Of a stretch of DNA of 39,949 bases, positions 9,276 through 17,792 are shown one piece after another. The position numbers and the translations under genes are program-made. The stretch covers positions 1 to 39,949 of the forward strand of contig JAUVJW010000002.1 in assembly GCA_030596465.1 (NCBI GenBank), written 5' to 3'. This stretch comes from Candidatus Fermentibacteraceae bacterium (GTDB lineage: Bacteria; Fermentibacterota; Fermentibacteria; Fermentibacterales; JCC-6). Numbering within the stretch: the stretch's first letter is position 1; each line of letters opens with the position of its first letter. Below the pieces are notes generated by a model. It searched no databases. It had not been told where the DNA came from and saw nothing but the letters and a program-made list of their open reading frames with translations.

Positions 9276-10360
9276 AGGAGACTCCTGTAGAAATTCATGG
9301 CTTTTTCTCCTGTGTCTTTCCATGTAATTCTGGAAGCGGTTTCCGCCTTTTCTCTTAGACTGTCCGCAATAACTCCATTAGCCATTTCCCTGATTGACCT
9401 TACCCATGGTTCTTTTTCAAGTACGGGAAGAATTAATCCGTTTTTACCGACAGTCTCCGGCAGTGCCCCTCCATCAGAGGAAATAACCGGTGTGTCGCAG
9501 GCAAAAGCCTCAAGTACGGGTAAACCCAGCCCTTCGCTGCTGCTGGGAAGAAGCAGAGCGGTGGCGCCCCTGTAAAGCGAGAGAAGCTCGTTGTCGGAAA
9601 CATTTTTCAGAAATACGACTCCCGCGGTGTTTTCAACAATCTCATCCCCCCACTTTTCTGCACCGGCAAGAACAAGCTTCTTATCTGTCCCGGCTTCCCT
9701 AAAGCAACGGATAAGAAAGGGGATGTTTTTCCTGGGTACATAACTGCCTGCATGAAGAAAATAGTTGTCTGTCGCGAGATTAAACTTATTAAGAATTTCC
9801 ATATCCGGTTTTCCAGGGGTAAATATTTCTTCTGCCGCGCCATCCGCATAACCGACTCTTTCCGGAGAGATATCAAAAAGATTCTGCGCAATGGAAGCAG
9901 CCCAGCTGCTTATGGCAAGAACTGCCGCTCCGGAATCTATAAGATTTTTCAATTTGTCTGCGTAAAACAAGGTCTCTCGGGTATGAGATTCCGGTGAAAC
10001 CCAGGGTGTATCATCAAAAAAAGTAACAACCTTGTGTCTTCCGTAACCTTCCGGCTGAACGCCGGACAGGTGAATAATGTCAGGTATTCCCACTGCCTTT
10101 TCAATCCTTGACGATCTGCTCTTTTCCAGCATTCCATGACTCAATAGAATTCGTCTGATCAACGGCAACCTCATCCATAACGGTGGTGGAATAACGGTGG
10201 CGTCCGGTACAGTACAGATGTGTCCGGGATGGGTTTCAGCAGCATCAATGGAGATATGATCTCTGCTTATCCGGAAAAGACCGTTTGAAAGACCTCTGAC
10301 CCACCTCCCGACTCCGCCTCTGCTGTGAGTGCATACCGTAATATCAAGAACTGTCCTCAT
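9272..10360 (-). CDS. Family 4 glycosyltransferase
   Basis: GT-B enzyme of 362 residues. N-domain has a glycine-rich THSRGGVGRWV loop. C-domain has FLHAGSYVPRKNIPFLIRCF, then LLPSSSEGLGLPVLEAFACD with the E-x7-E motif, then TPVISSDGGALPE, diagnostic for GT4 (mannosyltransferase-like). The open frame begins six codons further upstream at 10378. ATG at 10360 gives the ATGA overlap seen throughout this operon and starts directly at the first beta strand, so it is preferred. Substrate unknown. Confidence 0.9.
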   Translation of the reverse strand: MRTVLDITVCTHSRGGVGRWVRGLSNGLFRISRDHISIDAAETHPGHICTVPDATVIPPPLWMRLPLIRRILLSHGMLEKSRSSRIEKAVGIPDIIHLSGVQPEGYGRHKVVTFFDDTPWVSPESHTRETLFYADKLKNLIDSGAAVLAISSWAASIAQNLFDISPERVGYADGAAEEIFTPGKPDMEILNKFNLATDNYFLHAGSYVPRKNIPFLIRCFREAGTDKKLVLAGAEKWGDEIVENTAGVVFLKNVSDNELLSLYRGATALLLPSSSEGLGLPVLEAFACDTPVISSDGGALPETVGKNGLILPVLEKEPWVRSIREMANGVIADSLREKAETASRITWKDTGEKAMNFYRSLL

Positions 10361-11892
10361 AATGCTGTCCATACCCATACACTATCACCTTTATACTGCT
10401 CCTGAAAAATATCTTCATACAGCGAATCGTAATAATTTCTTATGGAATCGGTAAACATCCATCGATTGTAAACAACAATTTCAGCTCCGGCAAGAATAAT
10501 ATCAGACTCATCCGGTACAACAGTGCTGCCCCATCTCAGGCTTTCAGGGATACTCTCCAACTGACGCTCTCCCCCGCGAGCCAGGAACTTGACAATCCTT
10601 GGTGAATCATCGGCGGTGGAAAAGAATGAATACCTTCTTATCATGTTTGAGGAGGGAATTTCCAGTGTGACTCCGGAAGCAATGTCTGTTGAATAGAAAC
10701 CGGGTATGGCATCTTCAATGGACCGCACTCCAAATGGAACGATTTCAAGGAGAACCAGACTGGTGAGAAGCCATCCTGTTTTAGCTTTTCTGCGTTCAAT
10801 AAAAGCACCCGCGGCAATTGCAGCCATTATTCCGGTGAGAATCGCAAGCCTTGAAGGAGCCCTGGCGGCGGAAAACCAGGGAAGCTTTACCAAAACCATA
10901 TACGGTAATGGAATCGGGGTGGGTATTCCATTTATTTTCAAAAGTGGCCCCATGGACAAAATCACAACAGCAAGCACCGCCATAAGTGCCTTCCAGGACT
11001 TTTCCTTCCAGCAATACAGAAGAGCCAGAAAAGCAACGGTAGCGCCCGGAGTAACAACACCCTCAAAATCGTTTGGCATGTAATCAAGAATCAAAGGGTT
11101 TCCCATAAATGATGGAAGAAAATAGGACTGAGGTTCTGCCGCCCAGAAAACCGCCTCTTTCCAGTCTTTTTCCGGATTCTGTCCAAGAGCGCCCGGGGTT
11201 GTAATAAACCAGAGGACTCCAAGTAGACATCCAGCACCGGTAAGTAGTCCTGCAATCAGAGATCGTCTTGTGTACTCTCTGCCTGTGAGAAAAGATGATA
11301 TCAGCCATCCAAAAGCTATAGTTATTCCGTGATATAGACTTTCCATTACCGCAATAGCGGCGAAAAGAATGAGCAGAATGAGATTTTTTATGCCGCCCCT
11401 GAGTACCCATTTCCGCAGAAAAAACATAACAAGAAGAACAAAACCGATAGAAGCAATGGGATAATGCTGATACATTCGGATCAAGCGAACGGGCATCCAG
11501 GTAATAATTAATCCCGCCAGAGCAGATCCGTTTTTTCCAAGGCCCCAGGATCGCGCAAGAAAATATCCGGCAAACGCAGAAAATAGAGCTCCGGATAAAA
11601 GCATCAGATTATAACTGCTGCCAGTGATGTAAGAAAAGAAAAGATCCGGCCACCCCATGTTGTGCCAGGCAAGAGGTGTATCTCCGTAAACCCTTGGGTC
11701 AATTCCCCCGGTGAACGCACTTCGAACCCAGTGAACATGCCAGATGCAGTCATAGACATCGCTGTCCCCTTGAACAAGAACATGCTCATCGCGGGCATAC
11801 ATTCCCACAATTCCGTTGCTGCCTGCAAGCGTAACAGCCCAGGGTAGAAGAAAAACAGCGGCAAGTAGAATAAGAAGGCACTTAGTATTCAT
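10357..11892 (-). CDS. Polytopic membrane protein, YfhO/GT-C-like
   Basis: About 12 hydrophobic segments in 511 residues. The first periplasmic loop contains QGDSDVYDCIW and later WHNMGWPDLFF, an acidic loop arrangement common to GT-C enzymes and YfhO-like proteins that use lipid-linked sugars. The C-terminal ~110 residues are extracytoplasmic and end with a strand-rich segment. The open frame extends to 12000, but the ATG at 11892 starts exactly at a signal-anchor (MNTKCLLILLAAVFLLPW), follows GGAAAG and overlaps the previous stop by 11 bases. The role, probably glycosyl transfer in surface glycan assembly, is inferred from fold and context. Confidence 0.72.
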   Translation of the reverse strand: MNTKCLLILLAAVFLLPWAVTLAGSNGIVGMYARDEHVLVQGDSDVYDCIWHVHWVRSAFTGGIDPRVYGDTPLAWHNMGWPDLFFSYITGSSYNLMLLSGALFSAFAGYFLARSWGLGKNGSALAGLIITWMPVRLIRMYQHYPIASIGFVLLVMFFLRKWVLRGGIKNLILLILFAAIAVMESLYHGITIAFGWLISSFLTGREYTRRSLIAGLLTGAGCLLGVLWFITTPGALGQNPEKDWKEAVFWAAEPQSYFLPSFMGNPLILDYMPNDFEGVVTPGATVAFLALLYCWKEKSWKALMAVLAVVILSMGPLLKINGIPTPIPLPYMVLVKLPWFSAARAPSRLAILTGIMAAIAAGAFIERRKAKTGWLLTSLVLLEIVPFGVRSIEDAIPGFYSTDIASGVTLEIPSSNMIRRYSFFSTADDSPRIVKFLARGGERQLESIPESLRWGSTVVPDESDIILAGAEIVVYNRWMFTDSIRNYYDSLYEDIFQEQYKGDSVWVWTAL

Positions 11893-13009
11893 TTTCGGTT
11901 CTTTCCAGAAGATCAAGCCACTGCCGAAGACATTTTTTTCTGTCACTGACATCCGCAAAATAGCGCGCTGCACCTTCTGAAATTGAAAAACGCGCATCAT
12001 TGTTGTTTAAAAGATATCTAAGAGCCGCGTATGCCCCGCCCGCACCCGCGTCTGCCGGAATTCTTAAAACAGCATCGGCGGGTATGTCTCTAAATGAGCC
12101 TTCAGCGGATACAACCGCGGGAATACCGCTTCTCAGAATATCCATCATTGATCCGCTGGTTTCACCACAGGTGTGATGTCTGAGATCAATGGCAATATCA
12201 AATCTCTCAATCTGCTCCCGGAACTCGTTATCAGGCAGTCTACCGGTTACTGTAATCCAGGATTTATCTGTTTCCGGCCACCCTCCGCCGACAACAAGCA
12301 GACGGGAGTCAGTTTTTCTTCTTAACATTGCTGCCGCGCTGACCATTTCCTCCCAGCTTCTGCCGTAGTGAAATGTACCGGCAATACCGATGATTACAGT
12401 ATCACTTTTCCTTTCAGGTATGTTTACTCTTTCCAGAAAATCGGGCAGAAAACCCATTCTTACAACAGGTTTCCCATGTGCAAGCTTTTCCAGCTCCAAT
12501 TTTGCCGTATCGCTGAGTACTGCTATCAGGTTGCTTGCTGAGACCAGCTTCCCAACAAGAGGATTCTTTCTAAGTCGTCTGTCGTATTCAGATAAGCTCT
12601 TTGCTTTTTTTCCCATGACCTCCAGAAATGCTTTTGATCTTTCTCCGTAGTCATGTACCGCATGTTCATGGTAGCTGCTCCAGTCGCCGCTGTCTTTTGC
12701 TCTGTTTCTTAATACATGATGCATATTGGTTTCGTGAAATAGCCCCGTTCCACCATGGGCAAGCAGTGTTTCTATGACTTCCTCACAGTGGGGTGAATTA
12801 CCAATCTGGTAGATAACAGGTATTTTGAAATCTTTTTTTCGCAGTTTTGAAATTGGAATACAGCGAAAGCCTTCTACCGGCTTTGCCTGCCCCGGATAAG
12901 CAACAGTCCATTCAATATGGTCTTTTGTAAGTGAAAGTATTCTCATCGCGTAGTCCGCAAGACCTGTTGGCTGCGGTGGAAACGGAGTAACAAGCATAGC
13001 CTTTATCAT
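11882..13009 (-). CDS. Family 4-like glycosyltransferase
   Basis: GT-B-shaped protein of 375 residues. The N-terminus reads MLVTPFPPQPTGLADYAMRI, a pattern of GT4 enzymes whose first loop binds the acceptor. The C-domain has IIGIAGTFHYGRSWEEMV, VTGRLPDNEF and LRHHTCGETSGSMMDILRSG, where the usual E-G-x-G/E-x7-E segment is replaced by ET-S-G-S-M-M-D. That divergence makes the catalytic glutamates uncertain, though the overall fold is clear. ATG at 13009 overlaps the preceding gene as ATGA. Confidence 0.82.
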   Translation of the reverse strand: MIKAMLVTPFPPQPTGLADYAMRILSLTKDHIEWTVAYPGQAKPVEGFRCIPISKLRKKDFKIPVIYQIGNSPHCEEVIETLLAHGGTGLFHETNMHHVLRNRAKDSGDWSSYHEHAVHDYGERSKAFLEVMGKKAKSLSEYDRRLRKNPLVGKLVSASNLIAVLSDTAKLELEKLAHGKPVVRMGFLPDFLERVNIPERKSDTVIIGIAGTFHYGRSWEEMVSAAAMLRRKTDSRLLVVGGGWPETDKSWITVTGRLPDNEFREQIERFDIAIDLRHHTCGETSGSMMDILRSGIPAVVSAEGSFRDIPADAVLRIPADAGAGGAYAALRYLLNNNDARFSISEGAARYFADVSDRKKCLRQWLDLLERTENEY

Positions 13010-13725
13010 CTTGATATCCCTTGCCAGCTTCTCAATCTGAAAGCAACCAACTGCCTGAACATCTCATAGATAGGACCGATTTTTACAAACGCAATAAATC
13101 CGCTTCTTGCACTTTCAAAAGAAACTGTTCCGGCACGCCTGTTGTAGTGACTCACCGGTAACTGTTTAACCCTGTAGCCCATATCACGAGCTAAAGTAAG
13201 GATTTCAAAGTCAATCACTCCACATGTGGATTCAGGTCTGACATCTTTGAAAATCGATGATCTGTACAGCTTGAAAGATGAATCTACATCTTTGAAGCCT
13301 CTGAGAAAAAGCATAAGTGTCAGTGTGTTCCATAGCAACGAATAGCCGAGACGCATACCGGGATCTTTTCGGTTCCTTCTGAAGGCGGATACAATATCGG
13401 CGCTCTTGCGTCTTTCCCATACAAGATCAAGTTCCTCGAGATCGAACTGACCATCGCAATCAGTGTAGAATATCCACTCTTTCTTTGATTGCTCTATTCC
13501 TGTTCTCACCGCCCTGCCGAATCCAAGATTGTTCCGGTGTGATATCAGTCTTATTCGGGAATCATTTTTCGACATTGATCTGGCTACTGATGCTGTACTA
13601 TCGGTAGAGCCATCATCTACTACTAGAATTTCCCAATTCTTTCCCACAACCCTGTCCAGTGCTTTTCTGGCACTTGAAACCATGTATTCAACATTTTCTT
13701 CCTCGTTGAATGCAGGAAAAAACAA
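13006..13725 (-). CDS. Dolichyl-phosphate-mannose-synthase-like GT2; start uncertain
   Basis: GT2 enzyme of the DPM1/polyprenyl-phosphate glycosyltransferase type: FFPAFNEEENV, VVDDGSTDST, FYTDCDGQFDLEEL (DXD) and FRRNRKDPGMRLG. It probably loads a sugar onto a lipid carrier for the GT-C proteins of the same operon. The first usual start in frame is TTG at 13725, preceded by GAGGGA six bases away. It removes the first residues of beta strand 1, which are plainly encoded upstream (G-I-S before LFFPAF). An ATG at 13769 with AGGA before it is out of frame across a G6 run at 13753-13758; one extra G would join it. So either a TTG start is used or there is a frameshift. Confidence 0.85.
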   Translation of the reverse strand: MFFPAFNEEENVEYMVSSARKALDRVVGKNWEILVVDDGSTDSTASVARSMSKNDSRIRLISHRNNLGFGRAVRTGIEQSKKEWIFYTDCDGQFDLEELDLVWERRKSADIVSAFRRNRKDPGMRLGYSLLWNTLTLMLFLRGFKDVDSSFKLYRSSIFKDVRPESTCGVIDFEILTLARDMGYRVKQLPVSHYNRRAGTVSFESARSGFIAFVKIGPIYEMFRQLVAFRLRSWQGISR

Positions 13726-13826
13726 ACTTATTCCCTCATTTGAAATCTGATACCCCCCGTTAGAAACATGCTTTCCTGAAAAGGGAATATTAGCTTAAAA
13801 GTGTTTTTCTACAACCGATGGGGTCT

Positions 13827-14210
13827 TCAGGAAGCTGCAATGTGATGAATGGGCGCTGCTATGTGTTTCTCCACTGATTCCATCATGTCAAGTTCCAGCA
13901 GCTTCCTCATTTCCCTGAGAATGCTGTTTTCTCTTGATCTTACCGTATCAGCCGCCTCTGTGGCATTGATGAACATACAACCTTCTATTCTTGCTCTTTT
14001 GCAATTTTGTATTCTGAACAATACCGGTTTTTCCATTCCGGGGCCTTTGATATACAGCATCCCGGATGCCAGTATAATCACCGCTGCTCTTGAGTTTGTA
14101 TTCAACACTATTGCCATTGTTTTTCTTCCCGGCTCTTCTTCAACCGCTCCCCACACAGCATCAGCACTGTGATCTCCTTTTTCTGTCTGAACAGTCCATC
14201 TTTTTCTCAT
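13827..14210 (-). CDS. Hypothetical protein, 127 aa, with its own promoter
   Basis: I do not recognise this protein. It is soluble, without signal peptide or membrane span. The first ~65 residues are beta-patterned (WTVQTEKGDHSADAVWG, MAIVLNTNSRAAVIILASGM, PVLFRIQN), and the last ~45 are helical and charged (REMRKLLELDMMESVEKH). A sensor or adaptor with a small beta domain plus helix would fit. The ATG at 14210 lies eight bases after GGAGG and is preferred over the GTG at 14219. It is a single gene between mutS and the glycan operon, with a strong promoter and palindrome just upstream, so it is likely expressed and regulated on its own. Confidence 0.75.
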   Translation of the reverse strand: MRKRWTVQTEKGDHSADAVWGAVEEEPGRKTMAIVLNTNSRAAVIILASGMLYIKGPGMEKPVLFRIQNCKRARIEGCMFINATEAADTVRSRENSILREMRKLLELDMMESVEKHIAAPIHHIAAS

Positions 14211-14229
14211 TTTCGTCACCTCCGCTCTT

Positions 14230-14258
14230 ACTATACAGTATTATCGTCCCGATGTAAA
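14230..14258 (-). promoter_or_regulatory. Sigma-70-type promoter of the 127-aa gene
   Basis: Reading the minus strand, TTTACA (14258-14253) is followed by exactly 17 bases and then TATAGT (14235-14230). This gives 5/6 matches at both -35 and -10. The predicted start lies near 14223, leaving a leader of about a dozen bases that holds the GGAGG ribosome site before the ATG at 14210. Confidence 0.7.
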
Positions 14259-14269
14259 CACCTGTTTAC
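14254..14269. promoter_or_regulatory. Palindromic operator candidate overlapping the -35 box
   Basis: Perfect inverted repeat GTAAACA-CC-TGTTTAC (7-base arms, 2-base centre) covering five of the six -35 positions of the promoter above. The position suits a repressor that blocks RNA polymerase. The cognate regulator is not identifiable; no second copy was noticed in the window. Confidence 0.5.
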
Positions 14270-14318
14270 CTTCTTCCTATAGCATTGCCCGTCTTGCTGT
14301 TATGATACAATCAATTGT

Positions 14319-16871
14319 TTATGTGTTGAGTCTGTCCCGGAGCAGGTAGATAAGCTCCAGTGCTTTGCGTGGAGTCAGACTGTCGGGATCCATCTTTCTT
14401 ATTTCTTCAAGAACAGGATGTTCCGGATTTGCGAGGGGCAGTGTCATCTGACCGGTTTCATCTCTGCCGCTGGAAGGAAGAAGATGTTTACCCGATTCAA
14501 GATCCTGAAGAACCTTTCTGGCTCTTCCAAGAACTGTGGACGGCACACCGGCCATTGCCGCAACATGGATTCCGTAAGACCTGTCCGCTGCGCCTTCCTC
14601 TACCTTGTAAAGAAAAGCGATTCTGTTTCCCATCTCGCGAACAACAACATTTGCATTGGCACAAAGCGGTAATCTCGACGCCAGTGAAGTCAGTTCATGG
14701 TAGTGGGTGGCAAAAAGAACCATTGGTCTGTGGTCTCTGTTATCGTGAAGATACTCCAGCATTGACCATGCTATTGAAAGACCGTCGTAGGTGCTGGTTC
14801 CCCTGCCAACCTCGTCAAGAATCGCAAGACTGTACCTGGTACTTCCATTGAGCAGAGACGCCGCTTCCGCCATCTCTACAAGAAATGTTGATTGCCCTCT
14901 GGAAAGACGATCACCTGAACCAATTCTTGTGTAAATTCTGTCCACAGGACTGAATGTCATTGATTCCGCCGGTACAAATGATCCGCACTGGGCAAGAATG
15001 ACCAGAAGAGCGGCCTGCCTCAAGTAGGTGGATTTTCCTGCCATATTGGGTCCTGTCACGAGGAGAATTCTGTTCTCTCTATTCAGTGTAACATCGTTGG
15101 GAACACACTCCCCGCGGGGCAGCATGTCCTCAAGAACGGGATGTCTTCCCTCAACTATTTCCAGTACTGGTTCGTTGGACAGCACCGGCCTCACCCATCC
15201 CTTTTCTGCTGCGATAACCGCCATCGAACAAAGAACATCCAGCCGGGAAAGGGCACGCCCTGCCTTCTTTATCCGGCCAACGGCGGAAGCGACCTCTCCA
15301 AGAAGCTCACTGAATATTTCCGCTTCCAGAATTGCAATATTGTCATCTGCGTTAAGAATTTTCTCTTCCATCTCCTTAAGCTCCGGAGTTATGAACCTCT
15401 CTCCGCCAACAAGGGTTTGTTTTCTAATGAAATATTCAGGAACAAGATGCTTGAAAGAGTTTGAAACCGAAAGGTAATAACCGAATACCTTGTTGTATCC
15501 AATGGTGAGTTTTGCTATGCCGGTCTTTGTTCTCTCCCTCTCCAGCATCTCTTCCATCCACAATCTTCCACCGGTCTTTACTACCCTGAGGTTATCAAGC
15601 TCGTCAGAGTATCCGTCTCTTATGTAGCCACCGTCAGATACCCTTGCGGGAGGATCATCGGACAAAGTTTTGTCAATTCTCCCTGCAACATCGGCAAGTG
15701 AGTCCATATGTGAAAGCTCGTTCAGCAGGATTGATACTGACCCGGAAAGATGCTCGTTAATACGGGGAATGAGGACAGCCGTCTGTTGAATTGATCTCAG
15801 GTCTCTTGGAGTGGCCCTCAGGGTGCCCAGTTTGCCGCCCTGACGCTCCAGGTCTGTGGCTTCCGCAAGGATTCTTCTGATGTGTTCGTACAGACCGGTC
15901 GCAATCAGATCTTCCACTGCCATGTGCCGTTTTTGTATAACAATTCTATCCACAGGTGGCGACATCAACCACTGTCTCCACAGTCTGCCGCCCCCGGAAG
16001 TCTCAGTTCTATCGGTTCTGTTTGCTAATATCGCGTCTTCCTCTCCAGGTGGAGAATCTACAATCCCGAGAGATCTGGAGCTTGATCTGTCCATGACCAG
16101 ATAGTCGCTCTGTCTGTAAACTCCCCTGAATTCAAGATGGGAAACACTGGATCTTTTCGTGTGCCCGATGTAGGCGAGTAAAGCTCCCATGGCAGAAAGA
16201 AGAACCGGGCTGTCGGCAATACCAAATCCCTCTGCTGAAGCCTTGCCAAAGGTGTGAGATATCTCCCGCTCACCTGACTGGGGATCAAATTTCCAGCTCT
16301 CAAGGATGGTAATTTCGCAACCGTCAGGTATGGTAATCAAGGTGTCATCGGAAACAACAACCTCTCTGGGAGCCGTTCTTGCCAGCTCAACAGTCAGCTG
16401 AGAAGCCTTCAACTCAGTTGCCCGGATATCTCCTGTGGACAAATCGCAAAACACAAGTGCTGCCCTGTGGCCTCTCATTGATACCGATGCGAGAAGAGCG
16501 GTGGATCTTTCATCAAGAGCAGAACCACTCACAAGGGTTCCAGGTGTTACAATTTCAACAACATCCCTTCTAACAAGTCCCCTGGCCTTCTTTGGATCTT
16601 CCGTCTGCTCGCACACAGCCACACGACAACCGGCTCGAATCAGCTTTGTGAGATACCCGTCAAGGGCATGATACGGGAAACCCGCAAGAGGTATTCCCTC
16701 TCCGGTGTCTTTGTTTTTCTGTCTGGCTGTCAGTGTTATCCCGAGAATTGATGAAACCTTCTTTGCGTCATCCAGAAATGTTTCGTAAAAATCACCCATG
16801 CGAAACAGCAGCACAGAATCCGAATACTCCTTCTTCATATCAAGATACTGCTTCATCATGGGGCTGTTCAT
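14319..16871 (-). CDS. mutS: DNA mismatch repair protein MutS
   Basis: MutS recognises base mismatches and small loops and recruits MutL in an ATP-dependent manner. The mismatch-reading Phe-X-Glu is at residues 28-30 in FRMGDFYETF. The connector, core and clamp domains follow, then the ABC ATPase with Walker A GPNMAGKST, the DEVGRGTSTYDG segment and ATHYHEL. The 850-residue length is normal for MutS1. The open frame runs upstream to 16928, but ATG at 16871 overlaps the preceding stop as ATGA and starts just before the conserved MMKQYL segment. It is the last gene of the msbA-GT9-mutS run. No mutL is in the window. Confidence 0.97.
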   Translation of the reverse strand: MNSPMMKQYLDMKKEYSDSVLLFRMGDFYETFLDDAKKVSSILGITLTARQKNKDTGEGIPLAGFPYHALDGYLTKLIRAGCRVAVCEQTEDPKKARGLVRRDVVEIVTPGTLVSGSALDERSTALLASVSMRGHRAALVFCDLSTGDIRATELKASQLTVELARTAPREVVVSDDTLITIPDGCEITILESWKFDPQSGEREISHTFGKASAEGFGIADSPVLLSAMGALLAYIGHTKRSSVSHLEFRGVYRQSDYLVMDRSSSRSLGIVDSPPGEEDAILANRTDRTETSGGGRLWRQWLMSPPVDRIVIQKRHMAVEDLIATGLYEHIRRILAEATDLERQGGKLGTLRATPRDLRSIQQTAVLIPRINEHLSGSVSILLNELSHMDSLADVAGRIDKTLSDDPPARVSDGGYIRDGYSDELDNLRVVKTGGRLWMEEMLERERTKTGIAKLTIGYNKVFGYYLSVSNSFKHLVPEYFIRKQTLVGGERFITPELKEMEEKILNADDNIAILEAEIFSELLGEVASAVGRIKKAGRALSRLDVLCSMAVIAAEKGWVRPVLSNEPVLEIVEGRHPVLEDMLPRGECVPNDVTLNRENRILLVTGPNMAGKSTYLRQAALLVILAQCGSFVPAESMTFSPVDRIYTRIGSGDRLSRGQSTFLVEMAEAASLLNGSTRYSLAILDEVGRGTSTYDGLSIAWSMLEYLHDNRDHRPMVLFATHYHELTSLASRLPLCANANVVVREMGNRIAFLYKVEEGAADRSYGIHVAAMAGVPSTVLGRARKVLQDLESGKHLLPSSGRDETGQMTLPLANPEHPVLEEIRKMDPDSLTPRKALELIYLLRDRLNT

Positions 16872-17791
16872 TGAACCAGACACATGGCCTCCTCGAATAG
16901 ATCTCTCGGAACAAGCATTCTTCTGCATTGTTCATCTCCGGCGGTACACTTCTTCCCGCCATGTCGGTGACAGGGCCTGCATGGAACAGGATTGACCATA
17001 AAAGCCCCTTTGAAATCCCCGGACCAGAAACCCAGAGCAGGTGAAGTTGATGTAAAAACAACCTGTACGGGAACTCCAAGCGCCATTGCAAGATGGGCGG
17101 GGCCGGAATCCGGAGATATGAGCAGATCAAGCTTCTCAATTCTGCTGATCAACCGGGATATTCCACCTTCACCAGCTACGGTTTTTACACTCCTGTATCC
17201 GCACTGTTCAACAATACGCTCAGCAAGAGGACGGTCTCCGGAATCACCCATAACAAGTACTTGAGCACCTTTGATATCACAGAATAGACGAGCCAGTTCC
17301 GCCACCACACCCGGAGGAATGGTTTTCATTGGCCATCTCCCCCCCGCTACAATTCCAACGGTAAACCTGCCGTCTGCCGGAGTTTCGAGTCTTGTCAGTC
17401 CGGGAGATGGATTCCCGTGATCTGACCAGGTTTGCAGATATTCCTCCGCGCGCCAGGGAAGGGTAATACCAGAACCAAGCAGAACTTTTCTTCTTAACCT
17501 GCGGCTGAAACGAAATCTTTTAACATCTCTTCCGGTAAAAGCCAGCCTGGTTGTAAAGTTGTTCTGCATGTCAACAATAGTTGAGAAATTTTGAGAAACT
17601 CTTCTCAACTCAATCCAGCTTCCTGTAACGGGAATCGGCTTTATGTCGCCCGGAATTCTTCTGATTATTGGTTCATACACAGCTCTGGAAGCAAAACTGA
17701 CCGGTCCGCTTCGGGACATCGCAACAGCAGTACCGGATGCAAGAACTACATCTCCCAGTGAATGAAGCCTTACCAGAAGATTTCCGGACAT
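16868..17791 (-). CDS. Family 9 glycosyltransferase (LPS heptosyltransferase family)
   Basis: GT-B fold enzyme related to WaaC/WaaF/WaaQ, which add heptose to the LPS core at the cytoplasmic face. Seen are the N-terminal LLVRLHSLGDVVLASG, the C-domain KTIPPGVVAELARL and VLVMGDSGDR, and the signature SPDSGPAHLAMALGVP. After this comes a cysteine-rich tail (CRPCH, KKCTAGDEQC) common in the family. The open frame extends to 17839. ATG at 17791 starts at the first strand, one base after the upstream TAG, and is preferred. It sits directly behind an msbA-like gene, supporting an LPS-core role, though the exact sugar is unknown. Confidence 0.9.
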   Translation of the reverse strand: MSGNLLVRLHSLGDVVLASGTAVAMSRSGPVSFASRAVYEPIIRRIPGDIKPIPVTGSWIELRRVSQNFSTIVDMQNNFTTRLAFTGRDVKRFRFSRRLRRKVLLGSGITLPWRAEEYLQTWSDHGNPSPGLTRLETPADGRFTVGIVAGGRWPMKTIPPGVVAELARLFCDIKGAQVLVMGDSGDRPLAERIVEQCGYRSVKTVAGEGGISRLISRIEKLDLLISPDSGPAHLAMALGVPVQVVFTSTSPALGFWSGDFKGAFMVNPVPCRPCHRHGGKKCTAGDEQCRRMLVPRDLFEEAMCLVQ

Positions 17792-17792
17792 A

